A stretch of DNA of 64,000 bases from Pedobacter sp. ok626 (lineage in GTDB: Bacteria; Bacteroidota; Bacteroidia; Sphingobacteriales; Sphingobacteriaceae). Positions 35,487-43,491 of this stretch are shown piece after piece; the first letter of the stretch is position 1; the number at the start of each line of letters is the position of its first letter. The position numbers were made by a program, and so were the translations under genes. The stretch lies in NCBI RefSeq assembly GCF_900100435.1, contig NZ_FNEX01000008.1, forward strand, positions 62,001 through 126,000, given 5' to 3'. The notes under the pieces are model-generated. The model saw only the letters and a program-made list of their open reading frames with translations. It made no database searches and was not told the origin of the DNA.

Positions 35487-36647
35487 TTATTTTGTCACGT
35501 AAATCCTCCTTTCCTCGATTCTAAAGTTGACTTTTTTAGTGGATGCCAATATCTGCAACACTTTTGAAACGTTATCAAAGCGCGACACTGAGCCTCCAAA
35601 TTTATTTTCAGGAATTTCCCCTTCGTAAATTACTTCTACATTATACCAGCGCTCTATCATTCGCATTACCTCCTGTATAGATGCACTCTCGAACATAAAC
35701 TTATTATTTTTCCATGCGATAGAAAACCGGCTGTCAACCGCTTCAACACTTAGTTTTCCGCTTGTAATTACGCCTTGTTCCCCCGGATTCAGGATTGCAT
35801 TAACACCACTTTTTGTGGAGATCTTCACACTTCCTTCCAACAATGTTGTATTTGAGGAGCGTTCATTTAAATAGCTATTGATATTGAAATGTGTACCCAG
35901 CACCTCTACCGACTGGTTGTTGGTTTCTACTATAAACGGAGCAGATTTATCTTTTGCGACTTCAAAATAGGCTTCTCCGTCCAAATAAACTTTTCGCTTG
36001 CCTGCTTGTTTCAGGTTTGCTGAGTAGGTCAAACTTGAAGCTGCATTTAACCAAATTTGCGAACCATCGGGCAACCGAACCTGATAAGTCTCGCCACGAG
36101 AGGTAGCCAATGTATTCATTTGATTTGCTGAATGCTGATTATCTTTGACCTCATAGATCAGCTCTCCCGCCTTAGTTTTAGAAATCTTCAGCCCTGCATC
36201 TTCAGCAAGCTTACCATTTTCAGCATTATCCAACTTAATTTGTCTTCCATCTGCCAAAGTGAGCGTCGCACCAATTTTTCCGGCATGGATATCTGTTTTA
36301 AATGCAACCGCCGGTTGAAGTTTTTTAGTAGAAATAAACCAAAACACTACAGCAGTCGCAAAAAGCAAAATTGCTGCAGCACCCGAAATTCTTAACCACA
36401 ATTTTCTATGCATCTTCCTCAACTGTGGCGCTTTAACAATTCTATTCAGCAATTCATCTGAACGCACTGGCTCCAGATCATCCAGCAGATCGACAGGGAT
36501 CTTTTTCCATGAATCCTCTATCAGCAAAAGTATTTGTTCCTCAGAATCAGGATCGTTGACGAATTGCTGCCATTCGACACTTTCCCCGACATTTAATTTG
36601 CCAGCAATGTATCGGTCGTGCAGATAATTTATTCGATTTTGATTCAT
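35487..36647 (-). CDS. FecR family anti-sigma factor
   Basis: The 386-residue inner-membrane protein has a cytoplasmic N-terminal anti-sigma part (NRINYLHDRYIAGKLNVGES and WQQF), a transmembrane helix around 83-106, and a periplasmic FecR domain (LATSRGETYQVRLPDGSQIWLN, then GEAYFEVAKDKSAPFIVETN, HFNINSYLNE). A DUF4974 C-terminal domain follows (FMFESASIQEVMRMIERWYNVEV). It relays the ligand signal from the SusC-like transporter to the ECF sigma factor encoded 90 bases upstream. Architecture and order are standard for Bacteroidota. Confidence 0.96.
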   Translation of the reverse strand: MNQNRINYLHDRYIAGKLNVGESVEWQQFVNDPDSEEQILLLIEDSWKKIPVDLLDDLEPVRSDELLNRIVKAPQLRKMHRKLWLRISGAAAILLFATAVVFWFISTKKLQPAVAFKTDIHAGKIGATLTLADGRQIKLDNAENGKLAEDAGLKISKTKAGELIYEVKDNQHSANQMNTLATSRGETYQVRLPDGSQIWLNAASSLTYSANLKQAGKRKVYLDGEAYFEVAKDKSAPFIVETNNQSVEVLGTHFNINSYLNERSSNTTLLEGSVKISTKSGVNAILNPGEQGVITSGKLSVEAVDSRFSIAWKNNKFMFESASIQEVMRMIERWYNVEVIYEGEIPENKFGGSVSRFDNVSKVLQILASTKKVNFRIEERRIYVTK

Positions 36648-36737
36648 TCCCTATATATTTATTTAGCCTTCTGTTATCAAAATAACAGCCCTCTAATAAT
36701 AGAGACACTTGAAATGTGTAAAGCGGGCAATGAAAAA

Positions 36738-37328
36738 CTAAATTATTTTGAATAAAATAAATAAAATGGTCAAATCTGTATGCATGCTGACATGTGCGCG
36801 CAAAGATTTGAGTGCTAATTTGAGGTGAGAGCGCACGGTTTCGGGTGATATATTTAGCTTTTCTCCCACTTTTTCATATTTAAGATCCTGCATGCGGCAA
36901 AGTTGATAAACAAGTTTTTGTTTAGGGGGCAGCATGGCAATACCCTCATTTACAATTTTTCTGGTATCATTTAATAAAATCTGATCTTCTGTATCAGAAT
37001 CAGCGTATTCAAATCCTTCATGCAAGGGTTCAATATGTAAATTCTCCAAATTCTGTCGGCGCATCATATTCAAACATTTGTGCTTGGTAAGCTGAAGCAG
37101 ATAGGCTTCGAGATTCCTTATATTTGTTAGATTGTCCTCTAAACGCCATAGCTTCAGGAAAATTTCCTGTACCGCATCTTCAGCTTGCATCTCAGCATGA
37201 AGATACTGAAGTGCAATTGTATATACTCGTTTTCTATAGGTGTTATAAATAATGGCGAAGGCATGCGTATCCCCACTTGCAACTTTGGCAAGTAATTCAT
37301 TTTCATTTTCGGGCAACTTATGCGACAT
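36738..37328 (-). CDS. RNA polymerase ECF sigma-70 factor
   Basis: A 196-residue extracytoplasmic-function sigma factor of the Bacteroidetes type. Region 2 is DTHAFAIIYNTYRKRVYTIA with AEDAVQEIFLKLW (residues about 17-75), and region 4 is AMLPPKQKLVYQLCRMQDLK, then ISPETVRSHLKLALKSLR (about 125-175). It ends with a hydrophobic tail typical of this subfamily. It is controlled by the FecR protein encoded next and should transcribe the SusC/SusD genes. Confidence 0.96.
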   Translation of the reverse strand: MSHKLPENENELLAKVASGDTHAFAIIYNTYRKRVYTIALQYLHAEMQAEDAVQEIFLKLWRLEDNLTNIRNLEAYLLQLTKHKCLNMMRRQNLENLHIEPLHEGFEYADSDTEDQILLNDTRKIVNEGIAMLPPKQKLVYQLCRMQDLKYEKVGEKLNISPETVRSHLKLALKSLRAHVSMHTDLTILFILFKII

Positions 37329-37443
37329 TAATTATGATCAGAAAGTAACATCAATATTACATATTTAAATCAGCATTTCTAAAATTTCAAATCTTTTAAA
37401 AGTGATTTTTTTAAGCGCATTACAAGAGACTATCCAGATAAAA

Positions 37444-37779
37444 TTAGGATGCAATATAAATCCAGGCTTCCCGCCCGGATTCGAACTGTAGTTTGACTCT
37501 TTGATAAGCATCAGTCTCATACCCATCTGCCGCCAGCAGTTCTTCATGTGTAATTTCGAAAATAACGCCATCAATATGATCAGTTGCTATTTCAGATGGT
37601 ATTGCCAAAAGATGAATCTCCTGTTCGCTTTTAGCAAGTACATCTTGGTCCACGATTACGATTGTCGAAAGCTTGTAGCCAATGAGGGTATCTTTGGAGC
37701 CTTTCAATAATCTACCAAAGGTCTCCAGTTGGACTTTATCTTTTTGTAACGTACCGTAAGAGAAAAGATATTCGTTCAT
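37444..37779 (-). CDS. Gamma-glutamylcyclotransferase/AIG2-like family protein
   Basis: A 111-residue cytoplasmic protein of the GGCT-like (AIG2) fold. It has the N-terminal YGTLQKDKV motif, the LKGSKDTLIGYKL strand and the late DGVIFEITHEELLAADGYE block, where the acidic residues of the active site lie. Members release 5-oxoproline from gamma-glutamyl peptides, though most bacterial ones are untested. Its ATG follows the CcmB stop without a gap, which suggests co-translation with a functionally unrelated neighbour. Confidence 0.9.
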   Translation of the reverse strand: MNEYLFSYGTLQKDKVQLETFGRLLKGSKDTLIGYKLSTIVIVDQDVLAKSEQEIHLLAIPSEIATDHIDGVIFEITHEELLAADGYETDAYQRVKLQFESGREAWIYIAS

Positions 37780-38439
37780 TTAATCCCTCCACAAATAAGG
37801 AAAAAGTAATAAGGACACAGCCATAACGAGGACATTGATCACCAGGAGTATGCCTACTTCATCCCAGCTTACACTTCGATCTAGCCCGTCAATTGCATTT
37901 TTTGTGAGCTTTATCAGCACAATCAATACCGGAATAATAATTGGAAAACTAAGAATCGCCATCAGCATCCCGCCGTTTCCAGCCTTAGAGGCAATCGCAG
38001 ATACCATAGTAAAAATGGTGGAGAAACTTAAACTGCCTAAAATGGTAGCCAGGATATACATCGGCAGATCTTCGGGAGTACGGTCAAATACAAGCATATA
38101 AAAACCCAGCGCAATGAGGGTAAGCAATGTCATCAGCAAAACATTATAGATCGTTTTACTAATAATCAAGGCTATTGGACTAGCGATCGTATAAATATAA
38201 AGCTGTCGACCTTTACTTTCCTGTAAAAAGCTTTTAGAAACTGCATTTATAGATGCAAAAAGCATAATGATCCAGAACAGCGCATTCCAGGTAATTTTAT
38301 CAACACTTACGAAGGATAAAAAACATACAAATACGGTAGAAACCACATACAAAAGCACACCGTTTAGGGTATACTTTGAGCGCCACTCCAGTAGCAATTC
38401 TTTTTTAATTAAGTGTTTTACCTGGCTTGCTAAATTCAT
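37780..38439 (-). CDS. ccmB: Heme exporter protein CcmB
   Basis: A 219-residue integral membrane protein with six predicted helices, the permease subunit of the CcmABCD ABC system in cytochrome c maturation. Diagnostic parts are LIKKELLLEWRSKYTLNGVLLY at the N-terminus (split here as LIKKELLLEW and SKYTLNGV) and FLQESKGRQLYIYTIASP in the middle. CcmA and CcmC are not in view. In Bacteroidota ccm genes are often dispersed. The gene may be transcribed together with the GGCT-like gene. Confidence 0.93.
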   Translation of the reverse strand: MNLASQVKHLIKKELLLEWRSKYTLNGVLLYVVSTVFVCFLSFVSVDKITWNALFWIIMLFASINAVSKSFLQESKGRQLYIYTIASPIALIISKTIYNVLLMTLLTLIALGFYMLVFDRTPEDLPMYILATILGSLSFSTIFTMVSAIASKAGNGGMLMAILSFPIIIPVLIVLIKLTKNAIDGLDRSVSWDEVGILLVINVLVMAVSLLLFPYLWRD

Positions 38440-38454
38440 TCAGCCGCAAAGATA

Positions 38455-39867
38455 CTATTTAGCTTTATATCCAACTAACTCCGGTGTCAAAATCCTCGCA
38501 ACAACAGGAGCTGCAGAAACCTGATCAGCACCAACTTGTAGCGGCTGTTTCCGAGCCTGTCCATCCATATCAACAGTAATTAAGGGATAATCACCTGAAA
38601 CATTTAAAGCAGGGTTAGCTCCTTGCAGATGGAATGTTCCCGTTGCATTGCGTACCAATTTAGGATCCAAAATCTTATAAGCGCCTTCAGGAATACTTCC
38701 CGGGCCTTTAACCTTATAAATAACATTGCCTTCCCATTTAGCATTGGCAAATGGACCATTTATGGAAACAGCATCTCCACCGCCCTGAATTAAATTATAA
38801 GCAATGGTAACATCCGTTGCACCCAGACCAACTGGTGTTCTAGGATTTAAAGTGATGTTATTTTTATTATTTACCAGCGTGTTAAAGGCAATTAAAATCC
38901 TATCCGGACGATCGTGAGAAGTAAGTGGAGCACCATCAGCCACTTCGGCACCACCATTACCAATGTTAATGGCGACATCACAATCCTCGAAATAATTGCT
39001 GTAAATGATATGATCATCTCCAAAAACCCTTAGTCCAGGTGTTTTAGTGAAATAGTTGCCATACACTTTATCAAAATTACCATGTCTCAAAGTCATTTGC
39101 GCCTTGCAATCACGAACCGTATTGTACCTAATTGTTACTGCACAGGATTTAACAGACAGCAGTTCATTTTCCCCTTCACAGTTCTCAAACAAGTTATACT
39201 CAAAAATACTATTGCTCGAAGAAAGGCTAAAACCACTTAAACCGAACTGTACAGCCTCTGCACCATTTCCAGTTTGCTTAGAAAAATTATGGAAATAATT
39301 ATGATGAATCCACAAGCGCTCGGCAATCTGTTTACCTACACCCCTAACCCCAATAAACTTTCCTAAAGCATTTTTATTCTGAAAAGTATTGTAATCAACC
39401 TGATGATCATTTCCAATGATTGATAGATAATTACCCTCACCTACCGTTTCAAAAATATTCCTCGTCCATTGACAAAAACTGCTTCCAGCTGCTATCTCAT
39501 TTTTATTAGACGCATTTGTAAACTTAAACCCACGTATAATCACATAAGTTGCTGGTTTTTGAATACTCAATCCACCTGTTCCATTTATTTCTGCCCCGCC
39601 AATTGTTTCAGCAGCAATCGTAATTGGCTTAGCGGCTGTCCCTTTACTTTTCACAACAATGTTATCTGTAGCAGTATAAACTCCGTTGTTCAATAAGATT
39701 ACATCTCCAGCGGCAGCATTATCAATTGCTTTTTGTAATTCAGCTAACGAAGCAACAGTAATCGTCTTCGCAAAGCTGGCCGCAGGATTGCTTAACATTA
39801 AAATTAGCAGAAAGGTACAAGCGCCAAAAAGCTGCTTTTTCAATTGTTTTGTAATGGTTGGTCTCAT
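38455..39867 (-). CDS. Secreted polysaccharide lyase family 6 (chondroitinase B/alginate lyase type)
   Basis: The 470-residue protein has a signal peptide (cleavage near 33, ASFAKT) and a right-handed beta-helix made of short N-rich coils. Lys240 in LLSVKSC and Arg261 in MTLRHGN are 21 residues apart, as are the catalytic Lys250 and Arg271 of chondroitinase B. The calcium-site acidic cluster ENCEGENE lies just before the lysine. PL6 enzymes cleave alginate or dermatan sulfate by beta-elimination; which one applies here is open. The ATG at 39867 is chosen because it places the signal peptide; an upstream TTG at 39894 is unlikely. Confidence 0.93.
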   Translation of the reverse strand: MRPTITKQLKKQLFGACTFLLILMLSNPAASFAKTITVASLAELQKAIDNAAAGDVILLNNGVYTATDNIVVKSKGTAAKPITIAAETIGGAEINGTGGLSIQKPATYVIIRGFKFTNASNKNEIAAGSSFCQWTRNIFETVGEGNYLSIIGNDHQVDYNTFQNKNALGKFIGVRGVGKQIAERLWIHHNYFHNFSKQTGNGAEAVQFGLSGFSLSSSNSIFEYNLFENCEGENELLSVKSCAVTIRYNTVRDCKAQMTLRHGNFDKVYGNYFTKTPGLRVFGDDHIIYSNYFEDCDVAINIGNGGAEVADGAPLTSHDRPDRILIAFNTLVNNKNNITLNPRTPVGLGATDVTIAYNLIQGGGDAVSINGPFANAKWEGNVIYKVKGPGSIPEGAYKILDPKLVRNATGTFHLQGANPALNVSGDYPLITVDMDGQARKQPLQVGADQVSAAPVVARILTPELVGYKAK

Positions 39868-39950
39868 AATTTGATTATTCGAATATTTGATCAAGTTAGC
39901 TTTTCTTAGTTTATATATAGTCAGCTAAATATTCATATTATTGTATCATA

Positions 39951-40442
39951 ATGGCAAATCAATATTGTACAATCGTAGATAGCCCAATAGGCCAACTCAG
40001 CATTTTTGCAGATGATGATTTTATAAACAAGATCACTTTTAAAAAGATGGATCCTTCAGGTTTGACGGAAAACAAAGTGACTAAGCTTGCCGGTTTACAA
40101 TTAGCCGAATATTTCGAGGGGAAGCGTCAGTCCTTCAACCTACCTATTAACCAAAGTGGAACAGATTTTCAACAATCGGTATGGAAGGAGCTGACTACAA
40201 TAAAATATGGAACAACGATTTCCTATCTGCAATTCTCTATCCAATTAAACAATGTGCTTGCCATAAGGGCTATAGCAGCCGCAAATGGAAAAAATGATTT
40301 GGCAATTATCATCCCTTGCCACCGTGTAATTGGCAGTAACGGCAAACTTGTTGGCTATGCCGGGGAGTTATGGCGGAAAAAATGGCTACTGGATCATGAA
40401 CGTGAGGTCAGTCAACAAGGCCAAATGACTTTAAGATTTTAA
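39951..40442 (+). CDS. Methylated-DNA--protein-cysteine methyltransferase (Ogt type)
   Basis: A 163-residue DNA repair protein that transfers an alkyl group from O6-alkylguanine to its own cysteine. The active-site motif IIPCHRVIGSNG is intact, and the helix-turn-helix part precedes it (WKELTTIKYGTTISYLQFSI). The arginine-finger region is altered (AIRAIAAANGKND in place of the usual VGxAxGxNP), but the substitution is conservative in position. Length is normal for Ogt. It probably shares a transcript with the DUF421 gene 18 bases downstream. Confidence 0.94.
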   Translation: MANQYCTIVDSPIGQLSIFADDDFINKITFKKMDPSGLTENKVTKLAGLQLAEYFEGKRQSFNLPINQSGTDFQQSVWKELTTIKYGTTISYLQFSIQLNNVLAIRAIAAANGKNDLAIIIPCHRVIGSNGKLVGYAGELWRKKWLLDHEREVSQQGQMTLRF

Positions 40443-40460
40443 TAGCTAATTTGTAGACAA

Positions 40461-40976
40461 ATGAACGAATATCTCGACATTATACTAAGAAGTCTGGCAG
40501 TATATGTTTTTATGCTTGTGGCGATTCGCTTAACTGGCAAAAAAGAACTTTCCCAGTTAAACACTACCGATGTAGTTTTAATCCTGCTCATCAGTAATGC
40601 GGTGCAAAATGCAATGGTAGGCAGCAACACCAGTCTTTTAGGTGGACTGGTTGCTGCTGCAGTATTATTTACCTTAAATTATCTGCTAAAAAAGCTGATG
40701 TTTAAGAACGAAAGATTCAGAAACCTGATCACCGAAAAGCCTGAAATTCTAATTCATAATGGCAATCTCGATTTTGCAAAACTGAGCAAGCTTGGGATCA
40801 CCAATGAAGAACTTCGGGAAGCCATCAGAGAACATGGTATAGAAAAATATAAGGATGTAAAGCTAGCCATTATGGAAGCCGACGGAAACATCAGCATCAT
40901 TAGTGGCAACGAGAACTTAAAACAAACTCAATATAAACGGAAAAGAAGACATAAATCGCTTAGCGATTTAAATTAA
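40461..40976 (+). CDS. DUF421 (YetF-like) membrane protein
   Basis: A 171-residue protein with two to three N-terminal membrane helices (LAVYVFMLVAIRLTGKKELS, LGGLVAAAVLFTLNYLLKK) and the cytoplasmic DUF421 domain (EKPEILIHNGNLDF, LRIGITNEELREAIREHGI-like). It ends in a basic tail. YetF-type proteins are membrane-bound and have been linked to spore or stress roles; a general function is not known. It overlaps the minus-strand membrane gene by 17 bases at their 3' ends. Confidence 0.88.
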   Translation: MNEYLDIILRSLAVYVFMLVAIRLTGKKELSQLNTTDVVLILLISNAVQNAMVGSNTSLLGGLVAAAVLFTLNYLLKKLMFKNERFRNLITEKPEILIHNGNLDFAKLSKLGITNEELREAIREHGIEKYKDVKLAIMEADGNISIISGNENLKQTQYKRKRRHKSLSDLN

Positions 40977-41391
40977 CTTTGTCCAAACTAATCTGTTCCG
41001 AACCAACTAGTTTTGTTTTTCTAACCGTAATCATAACCGTAGCTCCAGCCAATATTACAAACCAGCCCCATTTAAATTTCACTAAACCCGCGGCAAAACT
41101 AACCAGCTTTTTGAAATGAAGGAAGCCAAATGCGTCCATTGTTTTAAATTGAATACCGGCAAGAGAAAGTACCACCAAAGCAATAACTGCCCAGCCTGCA
41201 AATCTCACTATACCTGCTTTTTCTTTAAATGCACCGATCAAGCCAATTACAACCAAAACATAAAATGTTATGGCCAAAGTTTGGTCTACCTGAAAATAAT
41301 TCCAGTTTCCTAGAATAGGCACGCGTACCAGTGGACACATGCCACCAATGGCCATAATTATGGCACCTATAATCCCCTGAATTTTTATCAT
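40960..41391 (-). CDS. Hypothetical four-helix membrane protein
   Basis: A 143-residue protein with about four transmembrane helices (around 5-22, 35-55, 62-80 and 108-130). The first lines contain MAIGGMCPLVRVPILGNWNYF, a region seen in similar Bacteroidota proteins. Function unknown. Its first base is the last base of the gldC stop region, so it is coupled to gldC. Confidence 0.7.
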   Translation of the reverse strand: MIKIQGIIGAIIMAIGGMCPLVRVPILGNWNYFQVDQTLAITFYVLVVIGLIGAFKEKAGIVRFAGWAVIALVVLSLAGIQFKTMDAFGFLHFKKLVSFAAGLVKFKWGWFVILAGATVMITVRKTKLVGSEQISLDKVNLNR

Positions 41392-41726
41392 TACCCTTTT
41401 GTATTGATTCCCATTTTATCGGCAAAATGCGCACAATAGTCACGCAAATCTTCTACGATTAAATTCTCACCAGTAGCTTTTAAGAAGCTATCGCCCATAG
41501 TTTGCAACGTCTCATAAAAAAAACGTTTCATCTCATCAACAGGCATATCTTTAGTCCACAAATCAATACGCATTGAGTTTTTATAGTTGTGATCCCAAAG
41601 TGCAAGCATCATAGATTTTACGGGTACTTGTTCTTTAGTCTCGGCATCTGTAGATTCCCAAAGGATATTATCCGGCACATTATTGTCATCCAGTTGAACT
41701 GTGATTTTGATCTCTGCTTGTTTCAT
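41391..41726 (-). CDS. gldC: Gliding motility protein GldC
   Basis: A 111-residue cytoplasmic protein matching GldC (AEIKITVQLDDNNVPDNILW, the SMMLALWD block, RIDLWTKDMPVDEMKRFFYE, then the MGDSFLKATGENLIVEDLRDYC end). GldC was identified in Flavobacterium gliding studies; it is conserved in non-gliding Bacteroidota too, so the name does not prove motility. It shares single-base start/stop junctions with the genes on both sides, forming a tight three-gene unit. Confidence 0.92.
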   Translation of the reverse strand: MKQAEIKITVQLDDNNVPDNILWESTDAETKEQVPVKSMMLALWDHNYKNSMRIDLWTKDMPVDEMKRFFYETLQTMGDSFLKATGENLIVEDLRDYCAHFADKMGINTKG

Positions 41727-42001
41727 TATACTATACTAACTTTTATTATAAATATTAAAATGACGATGAAGACGATTAACACGCCTTCGATTACCCATAG
41801 CTTTTTAAGGCTGGGAATAAATTTCCTGAAGATCTGATCAGATACAAAAGCAATAATAGCAGTTAAAAAGCAAAACCCCGAAAGTAGCCAGGTAACATCC
41901 ACATGTTGAGGCCCCTTATCTTGTTTACTCAGTAGCACCATTACAGCAATTACCAGACATAAAGCCGAAACAATATTAAGCGGGGTAAGTTTTACTTTCA
42001 A
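41726..42001 (-). CDS. Hypothetical three-helix membrane protein
   Basis: A 91-residue hydrophobic protein (helices around 8-22, 35-52 and 68-90) of unknown function. It sits between the helicase and gldC and shares a base with the gldC start, so it belongs to the same transcript. Confidence 0.65.
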   Translation of the reverse strand: MKVKLTPLNIVSALCLVIAVMVLLSKQDKGPQHVDVTWLLSGFCFLTAIIAFVSDQIFRKFIPSLKKLWVIEGVLIVFIVILIFIIKVSIV

Positions 42002-42007
42002 TCTTTT

Positions 42008-43336
42008 TTACTTCTTACTTTTAAACTTCTTTTTCTTCCAATTTGGCTGCTTATTGGTCTTATTCCTTGCCGCATTGGCTATCGCCGCTGCATGTTTTTT
42101 CTCATGGAAAGCACCTTTAAAGTCAGGATCATCCCTTCTTTTCTGGTCATCAATAGCACGCGCAATCGCCTGTTTCTCTTCATACGGAGTTTCCTCCACA
42201 AAAACTTCGGCAGGCAAAGGTACAACAGGAATCTCTTGTCTGATCAATTTCTGTATTTTCTCAATGTAATATTTCTCCGCCGGAGTACAGAAAGTCAAGG
42301 CATCACCTTTGGCATAGGCTCTGCCCGTTCTGCCAATCCGATGTACATAATCTTCAATAATGATGGGCACATCAAAATTGATCACATGACTAACTTCACT
42401 TACATCAATACCTCTCGAAGCCACATCCGTGGCTACCAATACCCTTATATTACCTTCTTTAAAAGCATTAATGGAGTTGATCCTGGTATTTTGCCCCTTG
42501 TTAGCATGAATAACTCTTACGACCTCTTCACCAAAGCGACGGGTAATAAAACTAAATATGTTATCAGCAACAGTTTTGGTTTTACAGAAAATGATCAGTC
42601 GTTTAAACTCCTCGTCATTTTTCAATAAGTGTTGCAGTAAATTGATTTTTGTTTTAAAATTGGGTACTTCAAACAATACCTGTGTAACCGTAGCCGCAGG
42701 TGTAGCCTGTGCACCAACCTCAATAATGGTAGGATTTTTTAAGAAATCACCAGCTATTTTCTGTACCAGATCACTCATTGTTGCAGAGAACAATAAGTTC
42801 TGTCTACGACGTGGAACGATTTCCAAAATTCTATGTATAGAGCCAATAAAGCCCATATCCATCATTTTATCCGCTTCATCCAATACTAAGAATTTTAAGT
42901 ATTGTGTGTTGATGTGGCCAGCTAAATAAATATCAAGGAACCTACCTGGGGTAGCGATGATAATATCTACTCCAGCTTTGATTTGTTCAATTTGAGTTTT
43001 AGGTCCGATACCGCCAAATACCACAACAGAACGTAAATCTGTATAGGTAGAAAACATTTTTGCGTGTTCTGCGATTTGCATAGCCAGTTCCCTGGTTGGT
43101 GCCAAAATCAATGCACGTGCTGAATCGCCTTGGGCATACTTCAACTGCATTAAAATAGGTAACAGATAAGCCGCTGTTTTTCCGGTTCCTGTTTCAGCAA
43201 TTCCAAAAATATCCTGTCCGGATAACACTGGTGCAATTGCTTTTTCCTGTATTGGGGTAGCAGTAGTAAACCCTGCATCCGCTACAGCGTTTAGTATTTG
43301 CCTGTTGAGGTTAAAATCCTCGAATTTCTTGGCCAT
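42008..43336 (-). CDS. DEAD/DEAH box RNA helicase (RhlE type)
   Basis: The 442-residue ATP-dependent RNA helicase has all core motifs: Q motif (FTTATPIQ), Walker A AETGTGKT (47-54), motif Ia PTRELAMQIA, motif II DEAD, motif III SAT, and motif VI HRIGRTGRA. A basic tail (KKKKFKSKK) follows. It belongs to the RhlE-like group that unwinds structured RNA in ribosome assembly or cold adaptation. A TATTTTTG box on its own strand ends 4 bases before the ATG. Confidence 0.95.
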   Translation of the reverse strand: MAKKFEDFNLNRQILNAVADAGFTTATPIQEKAIAPVLSGQDIFGIAETGTGKTAAYLLPILMQLKYAQGDSARALILAPTRELAMQIAEHAKMFSTYTDLRSVVVFGGIGPKTQIEQIKAGVDIIIATPGRFLDIYLAGHINTQYLKFLVLDEADKMMDMGFIGSIHRILEIVPRRRQNLLFSATMSDLVQKIAGDFLKNPTIIEVGAQATPAATVTQVLFEVPNFKTKINLLQHLLKNDEEFKRLIIFCKTKTVADNIFSFITRRFGEEVVRVIHANKGQNTRINSINAFKEGNIRVLVATDVASRGIDVSEVSHVINFDVPIIIEDYVHRIGRTGRAYAKGDALTFCTPAEKYYIEKIQKLIRQEIPVVPLPAEVFVEETPYEEKQAIARAIDDQKRRDDPDFKGAFHEKKHAAAIANAARNKTNKQPNWKKKKFKSKK

Positions 43337-43340
43337 TTTG

Positions 43341-43348
43341 CAAAAATA
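43341..43348 (-). promoter_or_regulatory. TATTTTTG, possible -7 promoter box of the helicase gene
   Basis: It fits the Bacteroidota TAnnTTTG -7 consensus and ends 4 bases before the ATG, so the mRNA would be nearly leaderless. No convincing -33 TTG at the usual 19-21 base spacing was found. Confidence 0.3.
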
Positions 43349-43478
43349 GACAAAATTTATTTACTAGTCTTTTCTAAATGTAGCGGCAGGACGCTCTGTT
43401 GAGTTCATCCCTATTATATTCTGAACAATCAATTTCATTCCTTTTATCCTATTATAGATTAAATTGCCTAACTTTTTC

Positions 43479-43486
43479 TAATTTTG
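43479..43486 (+). promoter_or_regulatory. TAATTTTG, possible -7 promoter box of pyrC
   Basis: It fits TAnnTTTG and ends 5 bases before the chosen ATG at 43492. If used, the transcript has almost no leader, which also supports this start over the upstream in-frame TTG at 43399. A -33 element is not clear. Confidence 0.3.
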
Positions 43487-43491
43487 GCAAT

